This document shows, one piece after another, positions 44,600-56,690 of a stretch of 64,000 nt of DNA. This DNA comes from Diphasiastrum complanatum (taxonomy: Eukaryota; Streptophyta; Lycopodiopsida; Lycopodiales; Lycopodiaceae), in NCBI GenBank assembly GCA_029204225.1, contig CM055095.1, forward strand, positions 71,027,957 through 71,091,956, written 5' to 3'. The first letter of the stretch is position 1. Every line of letters starts with the position of its first letter. Under the pieces are notes generated by a model. The model made no database searches. It was not told the DNA's origin and worked only from the letters and a program-made list of their open reading frames with translations. The translations under genes and the position numbers were made by a program.

Positions 44600-44900
44600 T
44601 GTTGAATTCACACGTGTGGACTGTCCACAACATGTACTTGTGATCTCCTAAGGTGTGTAGATGCACCAAGATCAAGATAGATTGAGATTTAAGATCTATC
44701 TTTGATTCTATGGCAAAAACACACTACTACATGCATTCAATCACTTCCAACTCTCACTCACACGTGTGGGCAGTGTTCCAAAAATAATCTAAGTAGAAAC
44801 AAGTTGCTCTCCTCAGGTAGAGAGAGAAAAATCATCATGAGCTCTCGGGTAGAGAGAGAAATCTAGAAAACCAATTACTCACAAAATCCATTCAATCACA
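44600..44900 (-). repeat. TRIM-like element, 3' LTR
   Basis: 301 bp; contains CACACGTGTG at 44609 and 44759. Differs from its partner at scattered positions only. Confidence 0.88.
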
Positions 44901-45604
44901 AAATCAATTAGATCCAAATGAGAAGTACAATGATACTAGTAGATCCTATAAAAGATCTTGCAACTATTTGTGAATTGATTCTCACTAGCTACTCAAATCT
45001 CTCTAAAACAAGATCTATTTTACATCAAATGATGGACTATAGACAAAGTTAGGATCATTTACTCTTAGCACGTGTGAAATACACTAAGTAACCAAATTTG
45101 ACTCAAACTCAATGATATTGCATGGAACACATTGGCTATGATCTCAAAACAATGTCTAGATCACTTATAGATGAGATTGGTAACCATACAACTGTGAACA
45201 AAGATCTAACAAGCAATCTCTTGACCAAACCAAATGTGTCCACCCAGGTCTAGGTGACCTACCTAACACTCTTTAAAAGCTTATAACTTCTGATTGGCTC
45301 AACCAAATGGAATGAAACTGATTGCATCAAAAACTAGACAAAAATAGTTCAAAACAAGCTATCTAGCAAGATTTTTGGATCAAACATGAAAGAGCACTCC
45401 CAAACTGAAATTGGATGTTCCTCACACGTGTCTGAGCACTTGATTCTGTACAGTACCAGGTCAGACCCAATCAATGCCCTATTGATCTCTTTTGATCCAA
45501 AATTGGACAAGATAGCTAGGAAAATGGATCTTGACAATTTCTAGCTCAAGATTGATGAATAGTTTTCACTCAAATGGATCAAAATGCATGGTAACCTTAG
45601 GTAG

Positions 45605-45616
45605 GCTCTGATACCA
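45605..45616 (-). promoter_or_regulatory. TRIM-like element primer binding site
   Basis: Exact TGGTATCAGAGC on the minus strand directly next to the LTR. Confidence 0.92.
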
Positions 45617-45917
45617 TGTTGAATTCACATGTGTGGACTGTCCACAACATGTACTTGTGATCTCCTAAGGTGTGTAGATGCACCAAGATCAAAACTAGAT
45701 TGAGATTCAAGATCTATCTTTGATTCTATGGCAAAAACACACTACTACATGCATTCAATCACTTCCAACTCTCACTCACACGTGTGGGAAGTGTTCTAAA
45801 AATAATCTAAGTAAAAACAAGCTCCTCTCCTTGGGTAGAGAGAGAAAATTATCATGAGCTCTCGAGTAGAGAGAGAAAGCTAGAAAACCAATTACTCACA
45901 AAATCCACTCAATCACA
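45617..45917 (-). repeat. TRIM-like element, 5' LTR
   Basis: 301 bp; begins at the PBS and ends in AATCACA, after which copia coding sequence starts. Confidence 0.88.
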
Positions 45918-47094
45918 AAGAAAGAAACTCGATGAAAAGATAGAACAAGGTTTTCTGGTAGGGTTCGAGTTACATTCGTCATATTGTCATGTTTATGTAC
46001 CCGAAACTGGCAAGATAAAAGTGGTTCGATATGTTAAATTTGATGAGACGAAATACATAGTAGATAGTGATCTAGTCAACTATGAAATTCTCAAAAATTA
46101 TTATGAGCTACCAACAACAACAGAAAAAAAACAAGCAGAAGATGAAAGAGAGTTACTAGATTCGGAGGGAGGTCAAAATCGAGTGTCTGAAAGACTCGAA
46201 TCGCCAGCTCGAATTCTAGCAAAAAAGCTCGAATCAGAATCGAACTTGAAACCTATAGAATCGAACTCGAAATCACATGTGAAAAGATCTGATAGACAAC
46301 GAGAACCACCAGAGAGGTATGGTCAGGATGTCTTTAATACAACCATCGAATTTTGTGGATTCTCTGACGAACCTTAAAAATTCAAGGAAGCTGTAGATGG
46401 ACCAGATAAAGATCGTTGGATTCAGGCAATGGATGATGCAATGTCATCCATGTACAAGAACAATGTATGGACACTTGCACCTATACCCGATGGCAGAAAA
46501 CCAGTCAAGAGCAAGTGGATCTACAAGATCAAAACAGGTCATGATGGAGAAAACATCATATACAAGACAAGGTTAGTTGCTAAAGGATTTTCACAGAAGT
46601 ATGGGATCGACTACACTGATACTTTCTCACCGGTAGTCAAACATACATCAATTCGTTTGTTATTCGCGTATGCAGTGGCTCATGATTTGAGAATCCGTAT
46701 TGTTGGTGAGAAAACTACTTTCCTGCATGCGTAATTGGAAGAGGACTTATTCATGGACCAACCACTTGGTTTTGTAAGCCAAGAATATCCAGAATACGGA
46801 TGTCACATGAATAAAAGCATTTATGGTCTGAAACAAGCAGCGAGGCAATAGTATATAAATAAGGACGAAGCACTGCGCTCCATAGGCTTCAAACCTCTAT
46901 TTGCTGAATCAAATGTCTATATGAAGCATGTCCAAAATGAAATAATCATTCTAGTTGTTTATGTTGATGACATGCTTATCTTCTCAAGAAGACATAAGTT
47001 AATTTCAGATGTCAAAAGAGACATTTCTGAAATATTTTAGATCACTGACCTAGGAGAAGCTAAAATCTATCTAGGCTTGCAGATCGTGAGAGAC
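45915..47094 (+). pseudogene. Copia-E: integrase end and reverse transcriptase
   Basis: Starts at QRKKLDEKIE, then GFLVGFELHSSYCHVYVPET and VRYVKFDETKY, a polar hinge, and RT: DRWIQAMDDAMSSMYKNNVW, KSKWIYKIKTG, TRLVAKGFSQKYGIDYTDTF, SPVVKHTSIRLLFAYAV, then EDLFMDQPLGF, NKSIYGLKQAARQ and the catalytic ILVVYVDDMLIFSR (YVDD near 46957). Stops at about 46376 (TAA), 46734 (TAA), 46848 (TAG) and 47038 (TAG). It is cut at 47094 by the Gypsy-3 LTR. A different copia family from Copia-B/C/D/G; Copia-F is a relative. Confidence 0.88.
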
Positions 47095-47996
<902 letters not shown>

Positions 47997-47997
47997 G

Positions 47998-48013
47998 TGG
48001 CGCCGTTGCCGGG
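47998..48013 (+). promoter_or_regulatory. Gypsy-3 primer binding site (tRNA-Asp type)
   Basis: TGGCGCCGTTGCCGGG, one base after the LTR CA. Confidence 0.92.
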
Positions 48014-49099
48014 AATAGGTTTTCACTAACTAGCATAGCTGCATTTTAGTTATTTCTTGTTTTTTAGAGTAGTTTTAGTGGATTTTGGGGTCGGAAGAGT
48101 TAGTTTTTTGTATTTTCTTGTGTTTGGACTGTTCCTAGCTAGCGGATGAGGTGTGAGAGGGTAGAGGAGACCCTGAACAGCCTCTAAGGGCTTGACATCC
48201 AAACCAAAACCTGAGAAAATCCAAAAAACACACCAATCTACATTTTGGAGTGAAAAAGAGCTAAATTTTTCATCAGATTTTGTTTTCTCCAAAACCAATG
48301 AGAGATAATCCTCACATGACTGGCAGAAGCTCTAAGGTACTGTCCCAGACCTATACAGAAGCCTGCGAGAGTTAGTTCCAAGTAGATTGCAAAAATCAGA
48401 GAAAAAATCATAAAAATTCAAAAAATCCTTGTAAAAAATCAAATAAATTCAAATCTTCACAAGAACTCTCGTAGAGCTCCCTGAAGTTCCATCTCAATGA
48501 GACGAGGACACAAAGAAGCTTGTGAGAGTTAGTTCAAAATCTAAGTGCCTGTGCGAGAGTTCACAGTGGAAAAAAAACAAGAAAGAACCAAAAAACCCTT
48601 GCAAACACTAGAATTTTCAGTTCCAGTGGTCAAGAACCCTCGCGGAGAATTCTGAAGTTCCGTCTCAGTGAGACTAGGACATAGAAGAGTCTACGAGAGT
48701 TAGTCTGATTCCAGTGAGCAGAAAATTGGGTTTAAGTGCTAAAAAATCATTAAAAAGTGAAGATCCAGCAAATCCTTCTAGAGAGAACTCTCGTAGACGA
48801 TCCAAATTGTCAATTTCCATTAGTGATGAAGCCTGCGAGAGTTAGTATTGATTATTGGTGAAGATCAAGCCAAATTAGTGGTTTTGAACCCTCGCAAATA
48901 GTGAAATTTTCATTTAATGTGAGAGTTAACTCTCACAGAGATTTTTAGAGTCAGATCTAGACCAGATTCAGCTCCTGTGATCCTTGCGAGAGTTACTTCC
49001 CAATGATCTGAGAGATATCAAGGTTTTTTGTCTATAAAATAGCTAAAGAACCCTTGCATAGACAACCCTCGCATTAAAGGATCCTCACAAACTAGATTT
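48014..49099 (+). repeat. Gypsy-3 leader with AACTCTCG/CGAGAGTT hairpin units
   Basis: Four units of about 60-75 bp open with AACTCTCG-like and close with CGAGAGTT-like arms: 48463/48535, 48634/48701, 48786/48843 (8-bp perfect) and 48930/48996. GTGAGAGTTAACTCTCAC at 48919-48936 is an 18-bp perfect palindrome. The first two units also share an inner CTGAAGTTCC.TCTCA.TGAGAC. No coding frame; it lies between PBS and gag. Confidence 0.8.
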
Positions 49100-49880
49100 A
49101 TGTGGTCTACATCAGATCCAGCTACTATTAAAATCTCAGGACAATCAGTGCAAGGAGTAAAAAGTTATCAAGGAAAAACCATCGTACAAGGCCTGAATCC
49201 TCAACACCGGCCTATCAATTTGATCAGATCCATAAGATCCAGATTGCATAATATACAAGTAAGATCCAACTATATTGGACCCCACTATTGGATGGATCTG
49301 AAATCTGGAAGATCAGTAGCAAGAAGGACAATGAATCAAGCACCACACCTTTCCATATTAGCATCTGCGCAACAAGAGGCAGAACCAGAACCAGTGCCCA
49401 TGCACCGAATCCACATGTAAGCATGCTATCAGTCTACGTCTGACTCTCATGCATGTCCACTGCATGTAGGGGATCCAATGGGTCAACCCATACCTGCCGC
49501 TCCCTTGCAAGCAGTCCAGAGGGCACCTCGGATGAGCCAAAATACGATGGATCATCAGATCCCATTTGCTTCCTCCAGATCAACAAGCAAGCTTGTGAAA
49601 TCTACGGCGATCGGACACCTGCAGAGAAGTTTATGTTGTTCCCCATGTCACTAGTAGCGGTGGCTCAAGATTGGTTTTTCAATTTGTCAGAGGAAGAAAA
49701 ATCCACTTGGGAAGCAGTTAAAGCAACTCTCATCATGCGCTTTAAACCAAAGAAGTTCCTAGAAGACCCGTTTCTCTTGCTCAGCAAGGTCAAGATGGGA
49801 AAAAAGTGAGGGAAGAAAGGAGGCAATACCAGAAGATATGGCACTGGGCACAAAGAACATGAGCAGAGGAAAAAGAGCAA
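49100..49880 (+). pseudogene. Gypsy-3 gag
   Basis: A frame from about 49100 (no recognised motif) precedes the gag core, which becomes readable after a shift near 49535: KYDGSSDPICFLQINKQACE, EKFMLFPMSLVAVAQDWFFN and FKPKKFLEDPFLLLSKVKMG. It stops at 49807-49809 (TGA), where Gypsy-2 continues with KREMVRDYI. The zinc-knuckle part is deleted. Confidence 0.85.
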
Positions 49881-49895
49881 GAGAGAGACAACCCT

Positions 49896-50430
49896 ATGGA
49901 ACCTCTTGTTGATGACGAACGGGAACCACAAATGGCCTCACCATTGCGCACTGATCAGAACGATCGATTGCATCATCATGAACCACCTTTCCACATGGTG
50001 AAGCCCGAGGAACTGCACACTGAAAGGCTCATAAGCCTGTCGGCGAGCCGTGTTAGTTTACCCCTCAGAGAATTACTGCGGATTGCACCACAAGCTAAAA
50101 GCCTTTTGGTTGAATGGGCCAAAGTGGACACAGAACCAGTAGCGCCAGAGCCAACAGGCATGCAGTTTGTGATCACCTTTGTAGTAATGGATATACTTGA
50201 ATCTCCATCTGCATACCGTGTTTTACTGAAAAGACCATAGTTGAGGACTGCGCAAGTAGTACACAACTGGGGTACGGGAAAAGTCACCTTTGAGAACAGA
50301 GAGCAAGCTGTAAAAGTCGATCCAACCACATGGATGGTGAAACCACTTGCACCCAAGGCTGATGATGAATCATCCACGACATACGATAGATTGCCCAAGG
50401 CAAGGCAAGGGTGGTCACTATGATTCAGAG
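49896..50430 (+). pseudogene. Gypsy-3 protease region, active site deleted
   Basis: HHHEPPFHMVKPEELHTERL and LRELLRIAPQAKSLL match the part before the protease in Gypsy-2. The frame then jumps to MQFVITFVVMDILESPSAYR, so the segment with the catalytic Asp (DGSSG in Gypsy-2) is missing. YRVLLKRP, a TAG for Trp, LRTAQVVHNWGTGKVTFENR follow. Confidence 0.85.
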
Positions 50431-51141
50431 ACGGATGTCATGAGATGGACAGATGCATTAGCAACGATTGACTACCAAGCATGTCAATATGAATCAAGTC
50501 TTGAACCCAGCACATCTTCACCCAAGTGTTATACCATGGACACACCAATTACATTCGGAGTGAATATGATAAACATAGCATGGCTGTCAGCGGAATCTAT
50601 TGAGAACCCAGTGAACGATGATTTAGTCCCTTGGCAACATGCTTTGACTTACAACAAAGAGACTGAGCTGACTGATGAGTAGTTTCTATAGCACATGGAC
50701 CCAGATCATTATGGAATTAAGAAAGTACCAGCTCAACCGCCGTAAAAATCTGCTATGCCAAAAGTTTCAAGGATAGATCCACCAAGGGCACCTGTGAACA
50801 AGAAGAACCGGTTGAAGCAATGCTACAACTAGGTGATCCGATGGAGTGATCTGCCCGAAGAAGCTATAGCTATAGTGGATGTTGATATTCGCAACCACGA
50901 TGCGAATGTCACACTAGTTCTGAAGAAAGGCAACAAGGACAAATCCACCGATATGACAACAAGAGACAAAAAGAAGGTGTTGGATTTCTTGAAGTCAATC
51001 AGGATGAGCTTTGATACAATGTCATCCTCTACTCAGATGAAGGAGAATCAAAAGATGACAAGTCTGCAACTAGATCGACACGGAGCTGATCAAGCAGGAA
51101 TTGTAGAAGCTGTTAGACGTAGATTTCATTTACGAAATTGA
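50431..51141 (+). pseudogene. Gypsy-3 protease-RT spacer
   Basis: MRWTDALATIDYQACQYE and DTPITFGVNMINIAWLSAES match the Gypsy-2 spacer. Further on, Lys/Asp-rich sequence, and near 51105-51170 YEIEHTKWVSPIVIV, the beginning of RT in another frame. Confidence 0.8.
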
Positions 51142-52000
51142 GCACACTAAATGGGTATCGCCGATAGTTATAGTACCCAAGAAGAATGGCAAAATGCGAA
51201 CCTGAAGGCGCCAAACGCAGTTACCAAAAAAAACCTTTTGCTCTTTACGGAAAGTGTCCTTGACAGAGTAGCTGGAGTTGATGCCTACAATTTTTTAGAC
51301 GGCTTCAGCGGTTACAACCAAGTGAAGATAGCACCCCAAGACCAGCATAAGACAACATTTGCCATGGAATGGGAAACCTATGCCTATAAGGTGATGCCAT
51401 TTGGACTTTGTAATGCCGAAGCACCTTCCAGCGAGTCATGCAAGCAGCATTCAAAGAGTATTTGCAAAAAAATTTGGAAATTTTCTTGGACGATCTGTGC
51501 ATACATGGACCAGACTATGAACACTTATCCAATTTGGAGAAGGTGCTACAAAAATGCCGCAAATTTCATATTTTCTTGAATTTAGAAAAATGTCAATTTT
51601 GGGTTACTCATGGCTTGATTCTCGGCCATATAGTGTCTAGACCAGGGATCGCCATAGATTTATCAAAAATTAGGATCATTGTTGATCTACCACCTCCAGG
51701 AATGATCCACAAGGTCTACATTTTTATGGGTCATGCATCCTATTACAGGATTTTCATTCTAGATTTTGCGGAGTTAGCACGACCAATCGACAAACTCTCA
51801 ATGGATCCACATTGGAATGAGGAAGCCCTAAAGGCTTTCCAAAAACTTAAAGATGCATTGGTTTCAGCACCAATCTTACGACCACCCAATTGGTCCATTG
51901 AGTTTCATGTGCATATGGACGCATCGAAGTATGCAGTTGGAGTAGTCTTAACCCAGCCAGGAGAACACAAAAAGGAATTTTTGATCCGATTTGCATGCTG
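51142..52000 (+). pseudogene. Gypsy-3 reverse transcriptase
   Basis: DAYNFLDGFSGYNQVKIAPQ and TYAYKVMPFGLCNA in one frame, then after a shift MQAAFKEYLQKNLEIFLDDL, with the catalytic FLDD near 51484. LNLEKCQFWVTHGLILGHIV, FMGHASYYRIFILDFAELAR and APILRPPNWSIEFHVHMDAS (first RNase H Asp) follow. It is the least damaged RT of the window, with one shift and a stop at 51999-52001. Confidence 0.9.
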
Positions 52001-52385
52001 ACAGCTTAGTGACATAGAAATGAATTATTCAACCATAGAGCGGGAAACACTGACAATGATATATGCGACTAAGAAGTTTCAGCATTACCTGATGGCCACA
52101 CACTTTGCTTTTTATACGGGACCATCAACCCTTGCTCTATCTCGTTAACAAAATCTGCAACATAGGGAGAATCACTCGATGGCTACTTATGTTGTTAGAG
52201 TTTGATTATCGGATAGTAGTTCGCAAGGGAAAACAACACTACATGGCAGATCATGTATCGCGTATCAAGGGGAAGGAGGTTGCAACCCAACCCGACGATA
52301 AACTACCTGATGTTGTCTTATTTTATATAGACACAGTACCAAAATGGGCTGCCGACATAGTTGAATATCTATCTCCAAAAATCAT
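52001..52385 (+). pseudogene. Gypsy-3 RNase H
   Basis: NYSTIERETLTMIYATKKFQ carries the catalytic Glu and HFAFYT..HQPLLYLV the Asp region, with a frameshift near 52115. VVRKGKQHYMADHVSRIKGK and VPKWAADIVEYLS follow, then homology ends. Confidence 0.88.
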
Positions 52386-52839
52386 GAAAAAGTGCTCTTT
52401 TTGAGTGTTTTTTAACAAGATCTTGAGATTGTCTGATTTTTAGTTTTTGAAAACTGGTAATCTGTTACATCCATGTTAGATCTGACTGTTGGTGACTCTC
52501 TGGAAGTTCTGATAGATATTTGGTAGCAGATCCATTAGTTTTGGTGAAGTTTGCTCTTATTTTGCTATGGTTTTTGAGATCGAGGTCTCTGATATGCAAA
52601 TTGGAGGGCTTATTGGTGTAATCTGATGATCTGCTTTTCTCTTGATCCTACTTGGAGCTGGATCTTTTTTGATCTCTCTTGGAGCTAGATCTCTCTTGGA
52701 TCTTGTTGGATCTTCTTTTATCTCGCCAGATCTGACTGAATCTTGATGGATCTAGCTTGATTTGTCTTGATCTTCCTGGATCTAGTTGTGATGGTCTAAC
52801 AGATAAACTTTCCATAACATGCCACCACCAACCTAGATT
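52386..52839. repeat. Spacer with GATCT-rich degenerate short repeat
   Basis: From about 52635 to 52790 the word GATCT recurs every 10-20 bases (TGGATCT, AGATCT, TTGATCT contexts with CTCTTGGA). A minus-strand frame across it is just a Arg/Ser/Asp-rich translation of the repeat. Confidence 0.6.
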
Positions 52840-52985
52840 TGTCTCACTACGGTGGCCAGTACTTGTGCAACCGGCTACCGTTGATGGGTGCGGCTCCATG
52901 ATTAAGAATTCCTTTGATGCGAAAAGGACCTTCATCTGTGAATTTTAATTTCTCCTTGATCGAGATAGCACTTGAAACTTGGACA
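52840..52985 (-). pseudogene. Gypsy integrase C-terminal fragment
   Basis: Minus strand: KEKLKFTDEGPFRIKGILNH then INGSRLHKYWPP, matching LKFTGEGPYKVKEILNYG of Gypsy-2 and NGSRLPKF of Gypsy-1. GCGAGAGTTACTG, the arm word of the Gypsy-3 leader, occurs just beside it at 53022-53034, suggesting it came from a Gypsy-3-type element in the opposite orientation. Confidence 0.8.
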
Positions 52986-53077
52986 GTCACTAGATCTGAC
53001 CCAGATGCATCTATGAAAATCTCTGCGAGAGTTACTGATGGAAAAAACATCAAGCCCTAGACAAATTCACAGAGGTC

Positions 53078-53440
53078 ATGAATTGGACTGAAAAATGGAC
53101 TGACAAGAAGGTGAAGCAGTTGAGAATAGACAGTGGAGGAGAATACATCTCCAAACGCTTTGCTGAGTTTTACACCAACAGAGACATACTTCACTTGAAG
53201 ATTGCAGCCTACACACCACAACACAATGGTGTGGCAGAGAGGAGAAATCGGACTCTCATGAAAGCTGCGAGATCCATGATGTCCTATTCAAAGGCATCAA
53301 AATTCTTATGGACTAAAGCAGTAGCTACAGCCAACTATTTGCAAAACAGGACAGGCAGATCCAGTGTTGCACATACCATGCCACACGAGGTTTGGTGGGG
53401 AAACAAACCAAGTCTAACACATGTGCGTATTTTTTAATGC
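53078..53440 (+). pseudogene. Copia-F integrase core
   Basis: LRIDSGGEYISKRFAEF holds the second catalytic Asp (IDSGGE), and YTPQHNGVAERRNRTLMKAA the Glu. WTKAVATANYLQNRTGRSSV, MPHEVWWGNKPSLTHVRIF and a TAA follow. The first Asp is upstream of the break. Confidence 0.9.
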
Positions 53441-53479
53441 GTTGCATATGCCCACATTCTAGATCAGAAAAGAAATAAA

Positions 53480-54460
53480 TTGGATGAAAAGGTGAAGCAA
53501 AGATTCCTCATGGGATATGATGTTCATTCATCATACTACGGGATCTACATGCTTGACAGCAGACAGATCAAGACTGTCAAAGACGTCGGATTTGATGAGT
53601 CAAAGACAATGGCTGATGGAGATCCAATTGGCTACAAAATCTTGACCAGAGGCTACTATGACCTGCCAACATCTACAGAGGGAGCGGACCCTGAGCACCT
53701 AGAAAAAGATGCTCAAATTCCAGATGAACAGAGTGACAGTTCAAACGATGAGCAGCAAGGCGCACATCCCATACCCAGGACATCTAGTACTCACCGCAGT
53801 TCAGCAGCCAACAAAGGAAAGGCCATTGATCTGACTACGAAGCACCCAGAACAAGATGCTCAAATTCTAGATGAACGGAGTGATAGTTCAGACGACGAGC
53901 AACAAGGTGCACATCCCATACCCAAGACACCTGCTACTCATCGCAATTCAGCAGTCAACAAATGCAAGGCCATCGATCTGACTGCGAACTCTCCAAGAAG
54001 ATCCACGAGGGAAAGAAGAGCACCTATCAGATTTGTGCCTGATAGCTCAGCCTCTATATCAGAGGAGTTTTGTGGATTTGGAGGAGAACCTCAATCATAT
54101 GAAGAAGCTATCAGCTGTCCAAATAAGGACAAGTGGATTAAAGCGATGGAAGATGAGATGAATTCCATGGAGCATAACAATGTTTGGAATCTGGAGCCAT
54201 TACCAATAGACAGGAAGATTGTAAAATGCAAATGGGATTTCAAGTACAAGTATGGACCTGATGGCAACGTATCAAAATACAAGGCCATATTGGTGGCAAA
54301 ATATTTCTCTCAGAAGTATGGTGTTGACTATATTGAAACCTTTTCTCTAGTCATAAAGCATTCGTCCTTACACTTGTTATTTGCATACGCAACAACATAC
54401 AGTCTCAAGATTCACATAGTGGATAAGAAGACCACCTTCTTTACATGGAAAGTTGAATGA
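53480..54460 (+). pseudogene. Copia-F integrase-RT hinge and RT fingers
   Basis: A 326-codon open frame: EKVKQRFLMGYDVHSSYYGI, a polar hinge of about 180 residues with an internal duplication (units 53689-53846 and 53848-53994, sharing DSSNDEQQGAHPIP or DSSDDEQQGAHPIP and KAIDLT), then CGFGGEPQSYEEAISCPNKD, MNSMEHNNVWNLEPLP and SQKYGVDYIETF. It ends at TGA in a disturbed KTTF segment. Confidence 0.88.
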
Positions 54461-55438
54461 AGAGGTCTATATGGACCAACCACCATGATTTATCTACTCA
54501 GGCTTTGCCAACTATGTTTGCTGAATGCAAAGAAGCATATACAGACTGAAGCAGTCTGCCATGAAGTGGTATAAGAAGAAGGATCACATCCTCATATCCT
54601 TAGGATTTCAACCATTGATGGCCAACTACAATATCTATACAAAGGCCACAGATGGAAAAATCGTAATCATAACAGTCTACGTGGATGACACTTTGATCTT
54701 GTCTAGAAGCAATGAGCTGATTGCTCAGGTGAGGCATGATATTTCACAACATTTTGAAATATCAGACCTAGGGAAAGCAAGATTGATAGAGATCTTGATG
54801 GAGGGAAGCTGTATCTTCACCAGTCAAGATATATCTAAAAAATCATTGATGATTTTCAAATGATAGACTACAAGGGAGCTAACACACCAATGGTAGCTGG
54901 AACAGTTCTGACCAAGCAAGACTGCTCGCAGAACGCAGAAGAGCAAGAAGCCATGCAGAATGTGCCCTACAAGAGATTAATCGGATCACTCATGTACTTG
55001 GCAAATAATACACGCCTTGACATTGCTTATGCAGTTTTCAGAATGAGCCAGTTAATGTCAATCCAAGCCCTATGCACTAGAAGATAGCCAAGAAAATTCC
55101 ACAATACCTTCAACAGACAAAGAATTATGGGCCGTGTTTCTCTCAGCATGAAGGATTCTAGATTAAATACTACAGCGATGCGAGCTGAGCATCCCTGAAA
55201 GATGACTGCAAGAGCGTCTCAAGAGGATGCACAATTGTAGTCAGTGCAGCTGTGATATGGATCAGTAGGACGTAGACCGTAATTGTGCAATCATCCTACG
55301 AAGCTAAGTATATTGCAACAACCAAGATGGCGAACGAGCTTACATGGCTCAAGCAATTCCTTGACCGGACTGGGAAAGAACTCCAACGAGCCGCTACTAC
55401 TATTCATGGATAATACATCTGCCATTCATCTAACGAAG
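54461..55438 (+). pseudogene. Copia-F RT palm and RNase H
   Basis: RSIYRLKQSAMKWYKK-type sequence, IITVYVDDTLILSR (catalytic YVDD near 54678), HFEISDLGKA, YKRLIGSLMYLANNTRLDIA and, after several stops, SSYEAKYIATTKMANELTWL. It is cut at 55438 by the next element. Confidence 0.85.
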
Positions 55439-55666
55439 GTTATGTAGACAGACTGTTTATGGCCAATTGTTGTCACTTATCAGCAATCAACTTCTGAGAA
55501 GAACTGGATGAATGCCAGCGGACTCCAGCCAATTGGCAATTGCATTTGACAACCTAATTACTTAGTATAAATCAACTGTTCATACATCTCATTGTGAATA
55601 AAATTGTGAATTGTGAAGGAGTTGAGTGTTATTACACAATGCTTCATGTGCTCTTATCAAGCAGCA
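55439..55666 (+). repeat. Copia-G 5' LTR, distal 228 bp
   Basis: It aligns to 60020-60234 (for example CGGACTCCAGCCAA, ATACATCTCATT, GTGAATTGTGAAGGAGTTGA). A 10-bp insertion (ACTGTTTATG) follows TTATGTAGACAG. The first 400 bp of the LTR are missing. Confidence 0.88.
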
Positions 55667-55678
55667 TAGTATCAGCGC
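55667..55678 (+). promoter_or_regulatory. Copia-G primer binding site (diverged)
   Basis: TAGTATCAGCGC differs from TGGTATCAGAGC at two positions and lies directly after the LTR. Confidence 0.8.
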
Positions 55679-55918
55679 TAGAGATCACTACTTCTTTATC
55701 TGAACCGTCGCGATATCAGACTTGTGATCTCTATTAGGGTCTAATACTATTTCGATATTTGAGCGAAAAGCTCTAATACTTGATCTCTTTTGCGATATCA
55801 AATTATTCTTCAGTTCAAATCAATTTGTTTCGATATCAAAGAATTGATTTCCAATTGTAACGCAGCATTGTATTTTTCTCTTAACGACAATCGAATTATC
55901 GATAGTCTAAAGTTCCAG

Positions 55919-56690
55919 ATGGATTCTCAAAGTAAGGCTGGTCTTATTGCAGACAAGTTGAATGGATCCAATTATCATTTGTGAAAATTTAAGATGAAAA
56001 CCTTGCTAATCGCCAACGAGTTATGAGATGTTGTTATATGTATCGAAGTGAAACCTAACGACAACACATAAGACTCAAAGTGAAAATTGAAGGATGGTAA
56101 AGCTTTCGCGCTTATTATCCTCAATGTATCAGATACTCAAATTGGCCACATAGTTGAAGCTAAAACTTCAAAAGAAGTTTGGGACATCCTGAGCTCACTA
56201 TATGATGTGAGAGACGTAACCACCAAGTTGCACCTACAAAGTATATTCTTCACACTCAAGATGTCGAATAATGATTCTCTTCATAATCATATTAACCAGT
56301 TTAAGAATCTCTTGCAACAGATGCCCGTTGTTGGATCAGTCATAGATGATCAAGATGCAATTATGACATTGCTTTCAACCTCTACATATGAGAACTAGGC
56401 GATGATCATCATGACACATTCAGATTTAGCTCTTACCAGAGTTATCAGTATGTTGCTGCAAGAAGATAATCGAAGAAGTCAAGACACTTTGTCTACCGCT
56501 TCATGCTCTATATGTAAAAAAGGGCTCAAAACGACAGAAGAAGAAAAGCTCCAAGCAGTCTGCATCAAATCAAAAACAGACTCAAAGTCAAGAACAATCA
56601 TCAAATCCACATTCGTCAAAGAAGAAGAGGTTTTGTAGGTATTGCAAATGCAATAACCATGAGATCCAAGATTGCTAAATTCTCAAAGTG
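55919..56690 (+). pseudogene. Copia-G gag
   Basis: MDSQSKAGLIADKLNGSNYH, KEVWDILSSLYDVRDVTTKL, SLHNHINQFKNLLQQMPVVG and a zinc knuckle CRYCKCNNHEIQDC near 56635-56676. At least six stops; those in HL*KFKMK and SK*KLKDG are TGA where Copia-B has Trp, and EN*AMII is TAG where Copia-B has Trp. Confidence 0.9.

Larger units (their letters stand above)
44600..45917 (-). mobile_element. TRIM-like non-autonomous LTR element (1.3 kb)
   Basis: Two direct repeats of 301 bp each (44600-44900 and 45617-45917) start TGTTGAATTC and end AATCACA. A perfect initiator tRNA-Met PBS on the minus strand (TGGTATCAGAGC, 45616-45605) abuts the right repeat, fixing the orientation. The 716-bp interior has no coding capacity beyond short frames. 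The size and structure are those of terminal-repeat retrotransposons in miniature. No target duplication is seen (AATCT on the left, AAGAA on the right), and the right flank is copia coding sequence while the left is not, so one flank was lost or rearranged. Confidence 0.85.
53055..55438 (+). mobile_element. Copia-F: truncated Ty1/copia element
   Basis: It starts within integrase and ends within RNase H, where the Copia-G LTR begins. No LTR, PBS or polypurine tract of its own is left. A family relative of Copia-E (QKYGVDYIETF versus QKYGIDYTDTF). Confidence 0.88.

Noticed and set aside
52648..52935. 95-codon Arg/Ser/Asp-rich minus-strand frame
   Set aside because: Mostly the translation of the GATCT-rich repeat; only its left part (integrase C-terminus, in another frame) is real.
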